Positions 41,352 to 52,390 of a DNA stretch of 64,000 nucleotides are shown here, in pieces (position 1 is the first letter of the stretch; each line of letters begins with the position of its first letter). The position numbers and the translations under genes were made by a program. Origin of the DNA: Pythium myriotylum (taxonomy: Eukaryota > Oomycota > Peronosporomycetes > Pythiales > Pythiaceae); contig JALJCQ010000006.1 in assembly GCA_023091665.1 (NCBI GenBank), positions 930,001-994,000 of the forward strand, in the 5' to 3' direction. The notes under the pieces were generated by a model. That model was not told the origin of the DNA. It ran no database searches and saw nothing but the letters and a program-made list of their open reading frames with translations.

Positions 41352-44300
41352 ATGAAAGATCGTTCCGACGAGCCGCTTCGCGCTCTTATCGACGCTGTGT
41401 CGGCCGCGTTTGACGCGGAAAAAAACACCTATCGAGACGCCGCCCAAGCCTTCTCTCTGAAGCTTCAGGATGAGACTCGGCACCTCAAGCAGGGCATTCG
41501 TTGTGCTGGGAGTCTGAATATCAGCGACGATGAAGAAAACGACGTTGGTGGTGAGGCAGTGAGCGTGCCGAGTCGGGATGAAGGCGGTGGGAGACGTGGG
41601 TCCGCTTCTCTCGCGCGCAAGTGGGCACAGCTCGATGAAATCCTGAGCTCCCTGCACCCAGCCGAACGTTCGCCGCTGCCTTTTCGCCGGAACTTCCAAA
41701 AGCAGCAGATCGACGTTCCCATTGTGACAAGAATCTCTCGGAAACGAACACGACAGCCCAAACCAGCTTATCATGACATCGAGACACATCAAACTTTATG
41801 CAGGCAAGTTCTTTCCGCGTGGGCTGGTCGCGTGCAGCTGATCGTGGATGCCAAAGGCAAGATTGTGATTGCGGTCGAGCACTGGCGACGAAAGTTGAAG
41901 TTAAGAGTTTTTTGCCGTTGGCGACTTCACTGCCATCTTCGCCAAAACCTTTACGAGCACAGCCGGCGAGCGGCAGATATGACTCGCATATCCGGTCTTC
42001 GGTGGTTGATGCGGAAATGGTGGACTCTTGGGCGGTGGGTTCAAGCGCAGCGGAGGCTCAGGTGTTGGGCAGACCTGTATCGACTGAAGTGTGCGACGAT
42101 GGTGTGGAGGGACTTCCTGCTGATTGCGCGACAGATTAAGACACTCCACGACAGAGCTCGCGTGCGGCAAATATTGTCAGCATTCCGAACGTGGAAGTGT
42201 TTCACAAACGAAAGAATAGAAAGGCGTGGCTTGGAGGAGGTCAGTCGCGCGTTCTTTCTTGGTCGGCAGTTCGGACTGTTCGTTCAAGGTGTGACAATCG
42301 CTCGCCGACACCACCGAGCCATGAAAATTGTTTCTCGTCATCATGCTACTCGGGTGTGTCGTGCCGTGCTTGAGGCGTGGAACGATTACAAAAGACGTAT
42401 GCAACAGAAGAGCTTGGCAATCGATTGGTGGCGTCATAGCATTATGAGCACGTGCTTTGAGGCATGGAACCTGCTCCATCGTTGCTTCCTGTACCACAAA
42501 GAGATAAACTTACTGGCAAGTCGTCATTGCTCCAGTCGTTTGCTATCCAACGCATTTGGGTTTTGGTACTCCTATCTTCGAAAACTCCAGGAGCGAAGAG
42601 TGGAGATAAGGGTGCGTTCCACTTACAGTTGTTCTGACAAGGTCTGGCTTCTGACTTCTTGGTCTGAATTACACGCAGAGAATACTTACGAGACTGCTTC
42701 TGCAGCTATGCGTTCGACAGCTACGGGTAGCAGTAGATGCCGATCGAGATAAATGCCGTCAATTAGGTTTGTGGAAGCTCCGGCGATCCATCCTCAATTG
42801 GCGCGGTCGGGTGCACATTCAGGTATTGCAACGCTCAAAGTTGTATGCCCTGGAATTGCATCATCGCCACCGGCTACTTGGTCATTTCTTGTTGGCAACA
42901 TGGCGAAATGCATATTTGATGAGGCTCAAGGAGAAGAGGTGGAATAAGATAGCGGACCAGTTTGTTATGTGGAAGTGGTGGAGGCGGTGGAAGGACAAGG
43001 ATGCGCTCAAGAAGGCGACGCGTGCGATGCTTCAGATCGTTGAACTCGAGTTTAGACGGACCCAACAGCGAAACGCTGTTTGTGTGTGGCGCCAATATAC
43101 AACGATGCGAGGTCGTTCCAAAGCAAAGCAACTAATGGGTGCTCGTCACCGCCGACAGACGCTCTTGGAAGTTTACTTCGGCTTCTGGAAGAGGTGGAGC
43201 GAGTGTATGAAGCGCGAACATCTACGAGAGCAACATGCTGACAAACACTTCTATCAGCTCATCGTACTTCGTTGGCGTCGGTGTGTGAGGATTGACAAAA
43301 ATGAAGACCAGGTTCGTGCGCTATGCATCGCTCAGCAGCACCAAACGTGGCTAAGACGATCCTACATTGCAAAATGGCGACTCGTGACTCAGAGCAGGGT
43401 GAATAGTCGGCAAGTGAGGCTCTTCCAGTTGTGGCGGCTTTTTGTGACCAGGGTGAGGCGGGACCGAGTGGCCCATACGATGGGGGAACGGATGCTGCAG
43501 AGGTTTTTATGGCTTCGATGGTCTTCTTACAAACGCCGTCTAGATCGACTAAAAGGTGCTGGACAAACTATAGCGGCACATTGTGTGTCTCGATTACTCC
43601 GGAAGTGGTTTCTGGGAGTGTGGAAGATGAAAGCCACGCGCCACAGCCAAGCAAGAAAGAAGCTTCGGTCAGTTATGGTGCTATCCACGATTGGAATGTG
43701 CTTCAAGCGATGGTACAGTTGTGTTGTCCGTGCTCGACAGAACAAGGTCGCAGTAAATCACCACAGGAAGTCACTTGGAGAACGATATTTTCGACAGCTC
43801 TACCAAAGAACGATCCTATGGCCTCGTGCTCGGGTGTCTGCGTTGAATTTGAGAACGCAGATGCGACTTTTTGGTGCCTGGAAAGCGAAGCATCAGGTCA
43901 TACGAGGCCACCAACAGGCAACGGAGCGTATGATCGAGTGGAGAAAGCGACGTACTTTAACACACATGAGGAAATTACTCGATGAACGGGAAGCGATGAG
44001 ACAACTTCGAGATCATGCGGATCAGTTCTGGCGAAAGCAGTCACTACTTCGGCCATTCGGGGCGTGGATGTCGTTCGCTGTGAGTACGAGGAATTGCAAG
44101 GCGGCGCTAGCCCGAATTCGGACAACACACCTACAGCGAATAATCATGCTGTGGCGAAGGGCATTTGTGAGGCAGTGTTACGTACGCGACATCGAAGCAC
44201 AGTGCAACGCAGCATTCCTACGTAAGTCATGGATACAGTTGATCAATGCCGTCGAACGACAGCGACAGAACCGAAGCCTCGGTATCACCAAAATTCGTCG

Positions 44301-45006
44301 CGCATTTACTCGACACATTCTGTTTTGCTGGAAAATGATGGTCGAGGTTCAGAGGAGGAATGTGTTGACAGCAGATTTACTGAACACAAAGACACAGCGG
44401 ATTTTGCTCCGGGTCATTTGGGAGGAATGGACACATTTCTCGACTATCCGATCATTCGTCAAGAGACGCCAAGCACGCGAGTCCTGCATGAGGAAGCTCC
44501 TACCATTTCGCCATTGGAAAAAGTATCTGATTGTGGAATGTCGACATCGAAGAGCGATTTTGAGGCAAGCTTCTGATAGTTTCGTGGTGTGGAAGCGGTA
44601 TGCGCTTGTGCACCAAGCGAGCCGGGAGGTCGAAAGACGTCATGAGATAGCCACACTGCGTACCGTGTGGAAGGTGTGGCGCGTCGAGTTTTGGATCGGA
44701 CACTCACTGGCGGTGTTCGAAACTTCACAGTTGCGGCACTTTTTCGACATGTGGCGCATCAAAGTGCTAGAACAAATGTCTGCGAAGCACGATAGGAATC
44801 CATTCCGGCACCTCACACACCGCAGTGCATTCTACGAGGCTGTCGCATTCCAACACGCTGCTTATCGTCGAAGAATTCTAGTTCAGCGAGTACTACGTGC
44901 TTGGGCATTGGCTGTACGGACCTGCAAACGGCTAGGGCGAAACGTGTCAACGTCACGGAAGTTCCCCAACGGTTCAATCATCGCGAAGATGAAGCCTATA
45001 CGGTAA
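41352..45006 (+). CDS. SFI1-like centrin-binding repeat protein
   Basis: Two exons, 41352-42611 and 42679-45006, encode 1195 residues. The 67-nt intron has donor GTGCGT, a CTTCTGAC branch site and acceptor ACGCAG. It links RRVEIR to RILTRLLLQL and continues the repeat pattern, while the unspliced frame stops 47 codons after the donor. From about residue 180 to the end the protein is a run of roughly 23-35-residue helical repeats with an aromatic-Trp core (FxxW/LxxW, for example LLATWRNAYLMRLKEKRWNK, LRRSILNWRGRV), the hallmark of SFI1. SFI1 forms a long helix coated with centrin at spindle poles and basal bodies. Oomycetes have centrioles and flagellated spores, so that role fits. The N-terminal 150 residues are not repetitive. 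Confidence 0.82.
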
Positions 45007-45164
45007 AGTAATTGCCTGGTGAAGAAATCTGGCCGGTTGCCCTTTTAAACATGGCAGGTGTGATGAGAAGCTTGACGAGCAAGATTCCGGACACTCCGTG
45101 TATGATTTAGGAGGCGATCAACTTCAGGATTTTCAAGCAATGATGGTGTGAGAATACATGCCTC

Positions 45165-48100
45165 TTAAACTTGGGCAGCGAGGAGCCTGGCATAGTCACC
45201 AATAACTTCCCCGGCTCGGAGTCGTTCTACCTCTGGTGAGGACCAGCTGGAGGGCGCCTCAACCACAGGAATGGTCTTTGTCTTTTGTTGCTTCTCTTCG
45301 ACAGATACTCGTTGAAATTTTGCAAGGACACCAGGCCGCTTTCTGTAGTCCGGAAGTTCGTAAGTGAGCAACGGACGAGGATTCTTCTTGGTTCTCTTCT
45401 CTTGTGCCGGGCAGAGTGAAGTTCGTGGACCACGACCCGCTGTATATTTCAGAGGGTGGTATCTGACGACCTCATTGTCTGATGTTGGCGATATTGCCTG
45501 CACGACCAAGTGTGCCTCGTAAGAGAGTTTGAGCTCATGGTGGGGATCGTAGACGTGAGCTATACGGGTCGGATCCAGGTCGCAACGCATGCTGTCAAGC
45601 GGGAGCGTGTCGTACACGTGCCGGATAACTCGGCCAATCGCATCTTCTGTGGACGTCTGCTGACCAATACGGCGTGCATTTTCGCGTAGATCGGCATCGC
45701 TCACAAGTCTCTGAAAGGCAGTTGCAAGTGTTGACGAAGTAATGGTGTCGATGTCGATGGGCTCCACTCCAACAACAGCTTTAGCAAGAATCTGTCCCCA
45801 AAACCTCCCAGTCGAACTTCGTACGACGACTGATGATGGTATGCCAGCCATCAGCCACATTGAGAGTACGGACACATCTCCCCAGTGAATAGCCCCGCTG
45901 GCTACCGTGAGCAACGAACTGATCGGTAACTCTGATGAGACTTCGAACACATTCCTGGATCGATGCCGTGGGGAGTGGTCAGCCTCATGGGACTCGACGA
46001 TGTGGAGCAAAACTCGGACATGCGCGTCTGTTGATGCAGATTCTAAATCACGGAAGAGCTTTTCGCTCCCGAGCGCGCTCCAGTCCTCACGCACAAATCC
46101 GACGTAAATGATGGGTGTCGAGTCCTCGTCCTTGAAAGCCTGGATGGATGCTTCCTCGCTTTGGTGAGCAGGAGAAATTCCGTTATCATAGCGGTAACTC
46201 AATCCCACAAAGCCAGCGACGAGGATCTCACTGTTCCAGTCTCTGGGTTTGGGGAGCAAGCTCTCATCCCAAAGGTACGAATGAGGAATACTCCAGTTCA
46301 CGAGAGGTTTGTGACCAGCATTTGGCAAGTCTAGCGACTTCTGAAAGGGGTACAGGGTTCGTTTGAGTCCCTCAGCGACCAATGCATCAAACACATCGTA
46401 CATCGTTGAATTGTTCTTGAGTGGTACGTCACTTCCTCTTGAGGGCTTGAAGATCGGTGGAAATGCTTTGGTTCGAGAGTGTGGAATTGTACTCACACAA
46501 TGAAGAGGCACGCCTAGTCTTGTCGCGACGGTGGTTTGCCCGAAGATGAATGGCTCAGAGATGATCAAGTCAGCTCGAAACTGAAGACCCGGAGAGGCTG
46601 GTTTGGCCTCGACGCACGCTGGCCAGAGCGAGAAAATCAAAGATCTGAGGTCGTCAAAGTCCTTGAAGTCCCTCTCCGGATTCAGCGTACGACCGAAGAT
46701 TCTGCGCTTCTCGTGTTGCTGACTCTCGATGTACTGCAGAAAGTTTGCAATCGTGTCTTCAGTACCGCCAAGAGGGAAGAATTCGAGACCAGCAGCACTG
46801 ATTCGATTGCGGAAGCATTCATGTGAAGCGATCCGAACCCGGTGCCCGTCTGCTTGTAGGCGAAGGCCGATTGAGACGAAGTTACCGACGTTGTCTCTCC
46901 AAGATCCTGTCACTATCAAACAGACGTGCATTTTTGGGATGACGGTTCTCCCACTGTTTGGAGAGACTGGTGTTCTTTCAATCGTGCCATCACGTGCAGC
47001 CAGGAGTTCGCGAAAGCGTAGCGCTAGCTGCCGTCTGTCGCGAGTTGACACCGGAACAGCTAGCTTTCGAGCATCAAGTGGATTCTTGACTCGCACAGCG
47101 TCATCTCTCTTCATCGTCGCAACATGAGCAGCTGGCCCGGTGCCGTAGCCTGTTGAGACTCCAAAACGCGAATTCTCAAGCCAAACGCTACCTACTTTGC
47201 GCTCGCTGGCTCGTCGGTGATAGTTGTAATGTCCTGTGGCGACGTGGTCAGCAAATATTGCAACTCCCTGCACAGGTCGAACAACCACTGAGGATGCAAG
47301 ACCCTGGACCAACCCCATGACAGCACCAGTCGCCCCATGCTCACGAAATCCTTGGACTGGACGAGTGAAGATATCCTTGACTCCACTGGTCACCTCGTGT
47401 AATAGTGCACCGGTTCCCGAGGCCACTCCTTCCAGTACCGAATCAGGACCATGGGCGCGATAGTCGACACATTGATACTCTCGGACATGCAAGACCGGGT
47501 CTGTGGCGCGGCTCGAAATGATGTATTCGCACTCGAAACACAAACGGATTTTGTCCTTTTCGCTCCACTTGGTCGCTAGCAACTTCTCGCAGATCTCGCA
47601 GCGCATAACTCTCAGTGGAAGGTGTTGATAAAAGCATCTCACAGCTTCTGCGACGCCGTCTTCGTTCTGCATCACGTCACGCAAAGCTAGCGCGCGATCT
47701 CGAATTTCTTTTGTTTGAAGGCCGACGAATGCCGCGTGAAGTTTCTCAACAGTCAATTTGGCTATCGGGCAGGGCTCGACGCCTACACCAGCACGTACGA
47801 CAGCACGTCCCCAAAATGGCTGATCCCCGAAGAACGGCACAATAAATGTCGGCTTCCCGGCCAGTAGTCCCGCTGCTGTTGTACCAGCACCACCATGGTG
47901 GACGACTGCGGAGACTCGAGGCATGAGCCAGTCGTGTGGGCAGTTTCCGAGAAAGAAAATATTGTCAGGAACTTCAATGCCAGCCGCCATATCGCTCCAG
48001 CTTGACTGGATGAGGACGCGGGCGTTTGCTCGACGGGCTGCCTCAATGATCATCAGCGTCGTGGCCTTCGGGTCTGCAATTACCATAGAGCCAAATCCGA

Positions 48101-49136
48101 CGAAAATTGGTCCGCCATCTGACCCCAAGAATGCTTCGAGTTCAGGCGTGGACGAATATTTCGATCCCGCTTCTTTGAGCAATACTGTGCCGACGACATT
48201 ATAGATTCTTCCCCAATCGGCAGGCTTGGGCACGAGTGCAGGACTCCACATGAAGGCATGTGGGATTGCGAGATCGATCAGGATATTAGGTCCGCCATCA
48301 CCCTTCCGGATCTTACGAAGCCCAAGGACTTTTGTGCGGAAATCGTTGATCATGACTCCCGTACCTTCCCACATGAGGATCTCGACAAGCTTGTATGAAA
48401 GATAGTTGCGTCGCTGGAGCTTATCCTCGTACGGCAGATTCGAAAGTGGGTGTGGGAACGCAACTGTGGGCACCCAAGGCTGCGGGAACATTATGTGTAA
48501 CGGCACTCCGAGCCGTTCGGCGACGTGGATGTGGCCGTACGTGACCGGGTTCGAGATTATGGCTTGCGCTTGGAAAGGTCTACCTGGTAGTCCTGGTCCA
48601 AGTGCGTCAGGATCTGGCGCAGAAACCGCGGGCCAAGTACTGTTGATGATTTCTTCAATCATCTGCATGTTTCGTGGCACGTCTTTGGTGATCACGTCGA
48701 ATTTGACCGGGATAAGGTGACCGCCGGTCTTGACCATGTACGCTGCTAGCTCCTTCGGATCGCCACCGAGCGGGTAGAACTCGACGTCATGGTCGGTCAC
48801 GAATTCGCGGTACACCGCGTGGGTCGCTAGCCGGACACGATGGCCATCTTGTTGCAACCGCTTGGCGATTCCAATGAAGGGCTGGACATCTCCACGCGTG
48901 CCGACGATCATGATGCATATATTCATCGGCGGAACCGAGATCTCGGCATTGTCGCGTGGAGATTCATGTGGCGATTGTACTGGTAGATCTGCGTCTGAGA
49001 GATCATCGACTCGGGTGAAGTCGAGGTTAATGCGACCGTCCCGCGTGATGGTGGCGACTGCACCGTCAGGTCTTGGAGGAATCTCGCCCACAGGGTTCAT
49101 CTGTTGCACACGCTCGTCGCTGCGAGTTGCAAGCAT
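45165..49136 (-). CDS. Tandem GT1 (sterol glucosyltransferase-like) protein with degenerate second lobe
   Basis: A 1323-residue single-exon protein. Residues 70-500 are a sterol-type UDP-glycosyltransferase: MNICIMIVGTRGDVQPFIGI, GKPTFIVPFFGDQPFWG and the donor-site motif VHHGGAGTTAAGLLAG near residue 414. A CEIC...CFEC Cys quartet (about 512-530) follows. Next is a Gly/Val-rich amphipathic segment (about 570-640) with two RPVQG motifs, like the C-terminal helices of VPS13/ATG2. From about 735 a second GT-like lobe starts (CLIVTGSWRDNVGNFVSIGL), but its signature is IHWGDVSVLSMWLMAG, so HHGGAG is lost. The first half is probably catalytic and the second a pseudo-domain. Product inferred: sterol or lipid glucoside. 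Confidence 0.88.
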   Translation of the reverse strand: MLATRSDERVQQMNPVGEIPPRPDGAVATITRDGRINLDFTRVDDLSDADLPVQSPHESPRDNAEISVPPMNICIMIVGTRGDVQPFIGIAKRLQQDGHRVRLATHAVYREFVTDHDVEFYPLGGDPKELAAYMVKTGGHLIPVKFDVITKDVPRNMQMIEEIINSTWPAVSAPDPDALGPGLPGRPFQAQAIISNPVTYGHIHVAERLGVPLHIMFPQPWVPTVAFPHPLSNLPYEDKLQRRNYLSYKLVEILMWEGTGVMINDFRTKVLGLRKIRKGDGGPNILIDLAIPHAFMWSPALVPKPADWGRIYNVVGTVLLKEAGSKYSSTPELEAFLGSDGGPIFVGFGSMVIADPKATTLMIIEAARRANARVLIQSSWSDMAAGIEVPDNIFFLGNCPHDWLMPRVSAVVHHGGAGTTAAGLLAGKPTFIVPFFGDQPFWGRAVVRAGVGVEPCPIAKLTVEKLHAAFVGLQTKEIRDRALALRDVMQNEDGVAEAVRCFYQHLPLRVMRCEICEKLLATKWSEKDKIRLCFECEYIISSRATDPVLHVREYQCVDYRAHGPDSVLEGVASGTGALLHEVTSGVKDIFTRPVQGFREHGATGAVMGLVQGLASSVVVRPVQGVAIFADHVATGHYNYHRRASERKVGSVWLENSRFGVSTGYGTGPAAHVATMKRDDAVRVKNPLDARKLAVPVSTRDRRQLALRFRELLAARDGTIERTPVSPNSGRTVIPKMHVCLIVTGSWRDNVGNFVSIGLRLQADGHRVRIASHECFRNRISAAGLEFFPLGGTEDTIANFLQYIESQQHEKRRIFGRTLNPERDFKDFDDLRSLIFSLWPACVEAKPASPGLQFRADLIISEPFIFGQTTVATRLGVPLHCVSTIPHSRTKAFPPIFKPSRGSDVPLKNNSTMYDVFDALVAEGLKRTLYPFQKSLDLPNAGHKPLVNWSIPHSYLWDESLLPKPRDWNSEILVAGFVGLSYRYDNGISPAHQSEEASIQAFKDEDSTPIIYVGFVREDWSALGSEKLFRDLESASTDAHVRVLLHIVESHEADHSPRHRSRNVFEVSSELPISSLLTVASGAIHWGDVSVLSMWLMAGIPSSVVVRSSTGRFWGQILAKAVVGVEPIDIDTITSSTLATAFQRLVSDADLRENARRIGQQTSTEDAIGRVIRHVYDTLPLDSMRCDLDPTRIAHVYDPHHELKLSYEAHLVVQAISPTSDNEVVRYHPLKYTAGRGPRTSLCPAQEKRTKKNPRPLLTYELPDYRKRPGVLAKFQRVSVEEKQQKTKTIPVVEAPSSWSSPEVERLRAGEVIGDYARLLAAQV

Positions 49137-50157
49137 CTAGCAAGGCAATTGCCTTTGAATAGAAGTTGGTGTCGAGATGCGGGTTGGCAGGAATAGCCGA
49201 AATTGACGAAACGACCACGCTAGCCAACGAGGTGCAGAGCTGTAATACAGCAGACGTGCGAGCCCTGCGGTCTGTTGTTTCGTCTGTGTCGTGAACTCAA
49301 AGGAAGTCGATGTTGCCCGTGCGACACAAGCACCCACTCAATCATGTGACACACACCCAATGGCTCTGGCGACAGCACCAACAAGGTTAACCGTATGCGG
49401 ATGCTTGCCCGATTGGAAGGCCGAGCCAACGACAAAGCCTATATCGACCACCATAATAAAATGCTCGTTTCTGGTTTGCGACGACGGCAGAGCCACCGGA
49501 TCAATGAAGTTGTCGGCGTGCACTTTCCTGACTGACTGGATATTCATTCGCATCTTGCACTTTTGCATCGGAAGACAACCTGGCAAGGGACAGGTGGCTC
49601 ATAACATACTGTTGATTATGTCCACCTTATGATTACATCCACCTCATGCGACGACATGCTGGCATCGGGTGGATGTAATCACAAAGTCTTGTTGATGCCA
49701 CGAACGAAGGATGTGAAAACTCCATTCTCCACTACGGTCATGGAAGGAAAGGTTATTGAGAGCATCTCTACCGGTGTGTCGAAAAGCTCGCTCCTAAGCT
49801 TTTTCCAACTGGAGGGGCCAAGTCGTCCCAGTTGTCCTCGGCTTGACTGCTAACCTCGTTTCCATCGTTAATGAAGGGAAATCAGGTTTCCAAATGTGCC
49901 ACACATTCTTACTTGGTTATTGCTGCTGCGATCATTTCTGGAGGAAGCGGTTGGAAGAGGTTTCGATCACGCTGCACCGATGAAGGCACACGAGAGTTAT
50001 CAGATCAAATCGAATCAATCACTCCATTGGTGACGGTTTTAAAGGTCTACGAACTACTCAACTAGACCTTCTCGATCTTACAACGGGTGACCACAGTGAA
50101 CTGGCATTCGACCAACGCATCTCAAGTTCACTCCCCTACAGATTGCCTCGTACACCT
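49137..50157. other. Intergenic region with inverted repeats
   Basis: No gene. Contains the inverted repeat at 49630-49681 and a smaller 8-bp one (AAGGTCTA at 50042-50049 with its complement at 50063-50070), the latter near the 3' end of the MYB gene. Confidence 0.5.
49630..49681. repeat. Inverted repeat, perfect 14-bp arms
   Basis: TGATTACATCCACC at 49630-49643 and its exact complement at 49668-49681; 24-nt loop. A diverged direct copy (GATTATGTCCACC) lies just upstream at about 49615-49627. Confidence 0.9.
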
Positions 50158-50826
50158 TTAGACTGTGCACTCGAGTAAGGGCAACTCGGAGCCATCCGGG
50201 TGGCCGCCTTTGTCCACAGAAAGCGTGTTGTCCACGGGCGTCGGCTGCAGAAGGTCGTCGAGCTGCCACTCATTCCACTCGGTCGGCCCATCGTACATGC
50301 CGTCGACCCTCGGAACCTCAGGCTCGTCGTCGTCGTCGGCGTTCTCGTCGCTTGCAATATCATCGACGTTCGGGAGAAGGTCCATGAGGTCGATGTCGTC
50401 TGGCGCCTCCTTGGTCATCTCCGCCCAGTCGTCGAAGCGCACGCCGTCCAGGTTGAAACCGACGAACGTCGCGTCGATCGGTGACTCGGGCAGCTCGATG
50501 CGGTCTTCCTCCTGCTCCTTGACGAGCCGCTGCGCGTAGCGGAGGATCGACTTGTGCGTGAACTGGCCGAGCGTCGTGCTGTCGATGCGGTGCTCGGGCT
50601 GCTTGAGCTTGGTCTTCTTCTTGCGCAAGCCTCGCTGCTGGCGGAAGAGCTTCTGCTGGTATTTTTGCGCATGGGTCTGCACCTGCTTGATGGAGCGCGT
50701 GCCGACGTGGTCCGTGATGAGCTTCCACGGGCCGAGCGGGTAGAGCGTCATGGCCTCGATGAATCGCTCGTGCTCGGCCTCGGACCAGACGCCGCGCACC
50801 TCGCAGTGGCGCGTGTTGCGGTGCAT
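50158..50826 (-). CDS. SHAQKYF-type MYB transcription factor
   Basis: A 222-residue single-repeat MYB. The repeat (residues 9-60) reads RGVWSEAEHERFIEAMTLYP, GPWKLITDHVGTRSIKQVQT and ends THAQKYQQK, the SHAQKYF-class signature. A basic stretch (RGLRKKKTKLKQPEHR) and a conserved FTHKSILRYAQRL block follow. The acidic C-terminus contains VGFNLDGVRFDDWAEM and WNEWQLDDLLQP, both shared with the two MYB paralogues downstream on this strand. DNA target not predictable; plant relatives bind GATA-like I-box elements. The ATG at 50826 gives a complete repeat. Confidence 0.93.
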   Translation of the reverse strand: MHRNTRHCEVRGVWSEAEHERFIEAMTLYPLGPWKLITDHVGTRSIKQVQTHAQKYQQKLFRQQRGLRKKKTKLKQPEHRIDSTTLGQFTHKSILRYAQRLVKEQEEDRIELPESPIDATFVGFNLDGVRFDDWAEMTKEAPDDIDLMDLLPNVDDIASDENADDDDEPEVPRVDGMYDGPTEWNEWQLDDLLQPTPVDNTLSVDKGGHPDGSELPLLECTV

Positions 50827-51751
50827 GGCGTGTTAGTCGAGCGAGAGGACTTGACGTTTCGTCGCGTGGCTTGCTTGGGCTTGGCGTGGCTTGTTCTCGA
50901 ATGGCAGCCCAGCGGCGCTTCGTGTTTTTGCGGCGTGGAGCTCGCGTACGACGCGCGAGGCGTTCCGCCGTTGCCTGACCAGAGCGCTTGGATTGTGATT
51001 GGCTCGAAGAAGGGGATGGGCAGACCGGAGTTCTCCAGATCCCGATCAGAAGACAACACGTGAATAAAAACGCAATCTTGAGACTATTTGCATCGCATGA
51101 ATAGAGGTGAATGTTCCCATAATTGTACGAATACGACGAAGTTGGTCACTTCTCGTCATTATCGACCGCCACACGAGACCTCGTCACACTTGGTGTCTGA
51201 CCTGTTCAAGGACGCCATGCGATCACGGGGGGTTGGCTGTCGCACCCGGGAGGGCCTGGCTGACCGAGATCCAGTTGCAAGGACCCACGGAGGCCCCACG
51301 GAGGACTCGTCACCCCGGAGACGAAGCTGCGTTCGAGTGTTCTCGGGAGTGGGACAGAACACTAACGACCAGCGAGGATGAGAATGGACGCGGGACCGGA
51401 GCCTGGCTCGAATAGACCCGCCACAATTCTGGGATCGTATGTGGGTCGCTTCCAGGCTTCAAGTCAAGCAAAGACACGTGCCACGTATCGTGATGTCTCG
51501 TTGCTATCGTCATCCGCCGAGTACTACGGGAATAAACTTCTTTCCGACCTCTTGCCGGAATGCAGCTAACTCCATTGCACGTTGGGGGCTCTGATCAACT
51601 GGATGATGAAGGGAGAGGGCGCTAAGTGAGATCATTGATGTAGAACAAGCCCAGCTTGCGGGCACCAGCAATTCGGAATGAACCAAGAATGCATTTCGAT
51701 ACAAGTGAGCGGACAACACCATCCAAAACCTAGAGGACACTCAAGCATCTT
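50827..51751. other. Spacer between MYB paralogues
   Basis: No gene seen. Confidence 0.5.
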
Positions 51752-52390
51752 CTACGCGGCGCACGCACGGGACGTGGCGGCCGAATCGTCTACGCTAAAC
51801 ACGAGGCTCTGCACCTGCTTGGCCTTATCGTCGGCGACGGGATTCAGCAACGGCTCGAGCTTCCAGTTGTTCCATTGGTGGATGGGATCCAGCTTGAAGA
51901 TAGCGTCGTCTCCCTCGGCGGGGTCGATCTCCGGGAGGAAGTCCAGTAGCCGGCTGTCCACGGACGTGTCAGTGGTCATGGCGAGCCAGTCACTTGACGA
52001 GGTGTCGTCGCGCTCGGTCTCGGCAGCGCTGACGGGCTCCGGTGCAGGCTTTTCTGGGAGCGGCTCCTTGGTCTCGGCGCTCCCTTGCTTCTTCTTGAGC
52101 TGCTGTGCGTACCGGACGATGCACTTGTGCGTGAACTGGTCGAGCGTGGTCTCGTCCACGCGGTGCTCGGGGCGCTTGACGTGGGTCTTGCGCTTGCGAA
52201 GACCGCGCTGCTGGCGCATGAGCTTCTGCTGGTACTTCTGGGCGTGGGTCTGGACCTGCTTGATGGAGCGCGTGCCCACGTAGTCGGTGATGAGCTTCCA
52301 CGGGCCTCGCGGGTAGAGGCTCATCGCTTGGATGAATCGCTCGTGCTCGGGCACGGACCACACGCCGCGTTGGCTCGTCGTGCCGTCCAT
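51752..52390 (-). CDS. SHAQKYF-type MYB transcription factor
   Basis: A 212-residue paralogue. The MYB repeat RGVWSVPEHERFIQAMSLYP ... THAQKYQQK is nearly the same as in its neighbours. The basic block (RGLRKRKTHVKRPEHRVDET) and FTHKCIVRYAQQL are conserved. The C-terminal region is the most diverged of the three: the VGxxLxGV motif is missing, but SSSDWLAMTT and WNNWKLEPLLNP remain. The ATG at 52390 is used, because the upstream extension begins with TTG. Confidence 0.92.
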   Translation of the reverse strand: MDGTTSQRGVWSVPEHERFIQAMSLYPRGPWKLITDYVGTRSIKQVQTHAQKYQQKLMRQQRGLRKRKTHVKRPEHRVDETTLDQFTHKCIVRYAQQLKKKQGSAETKEPLPEKPAPEPVSAAETERDDTSSSDWLAMTTDTSVDSRLLDFLPEIDPAEGDDAIFKLDPIHQWNNWKLEPLLNPVADDKAKQVQSLVFSVDDSAATSRACAA

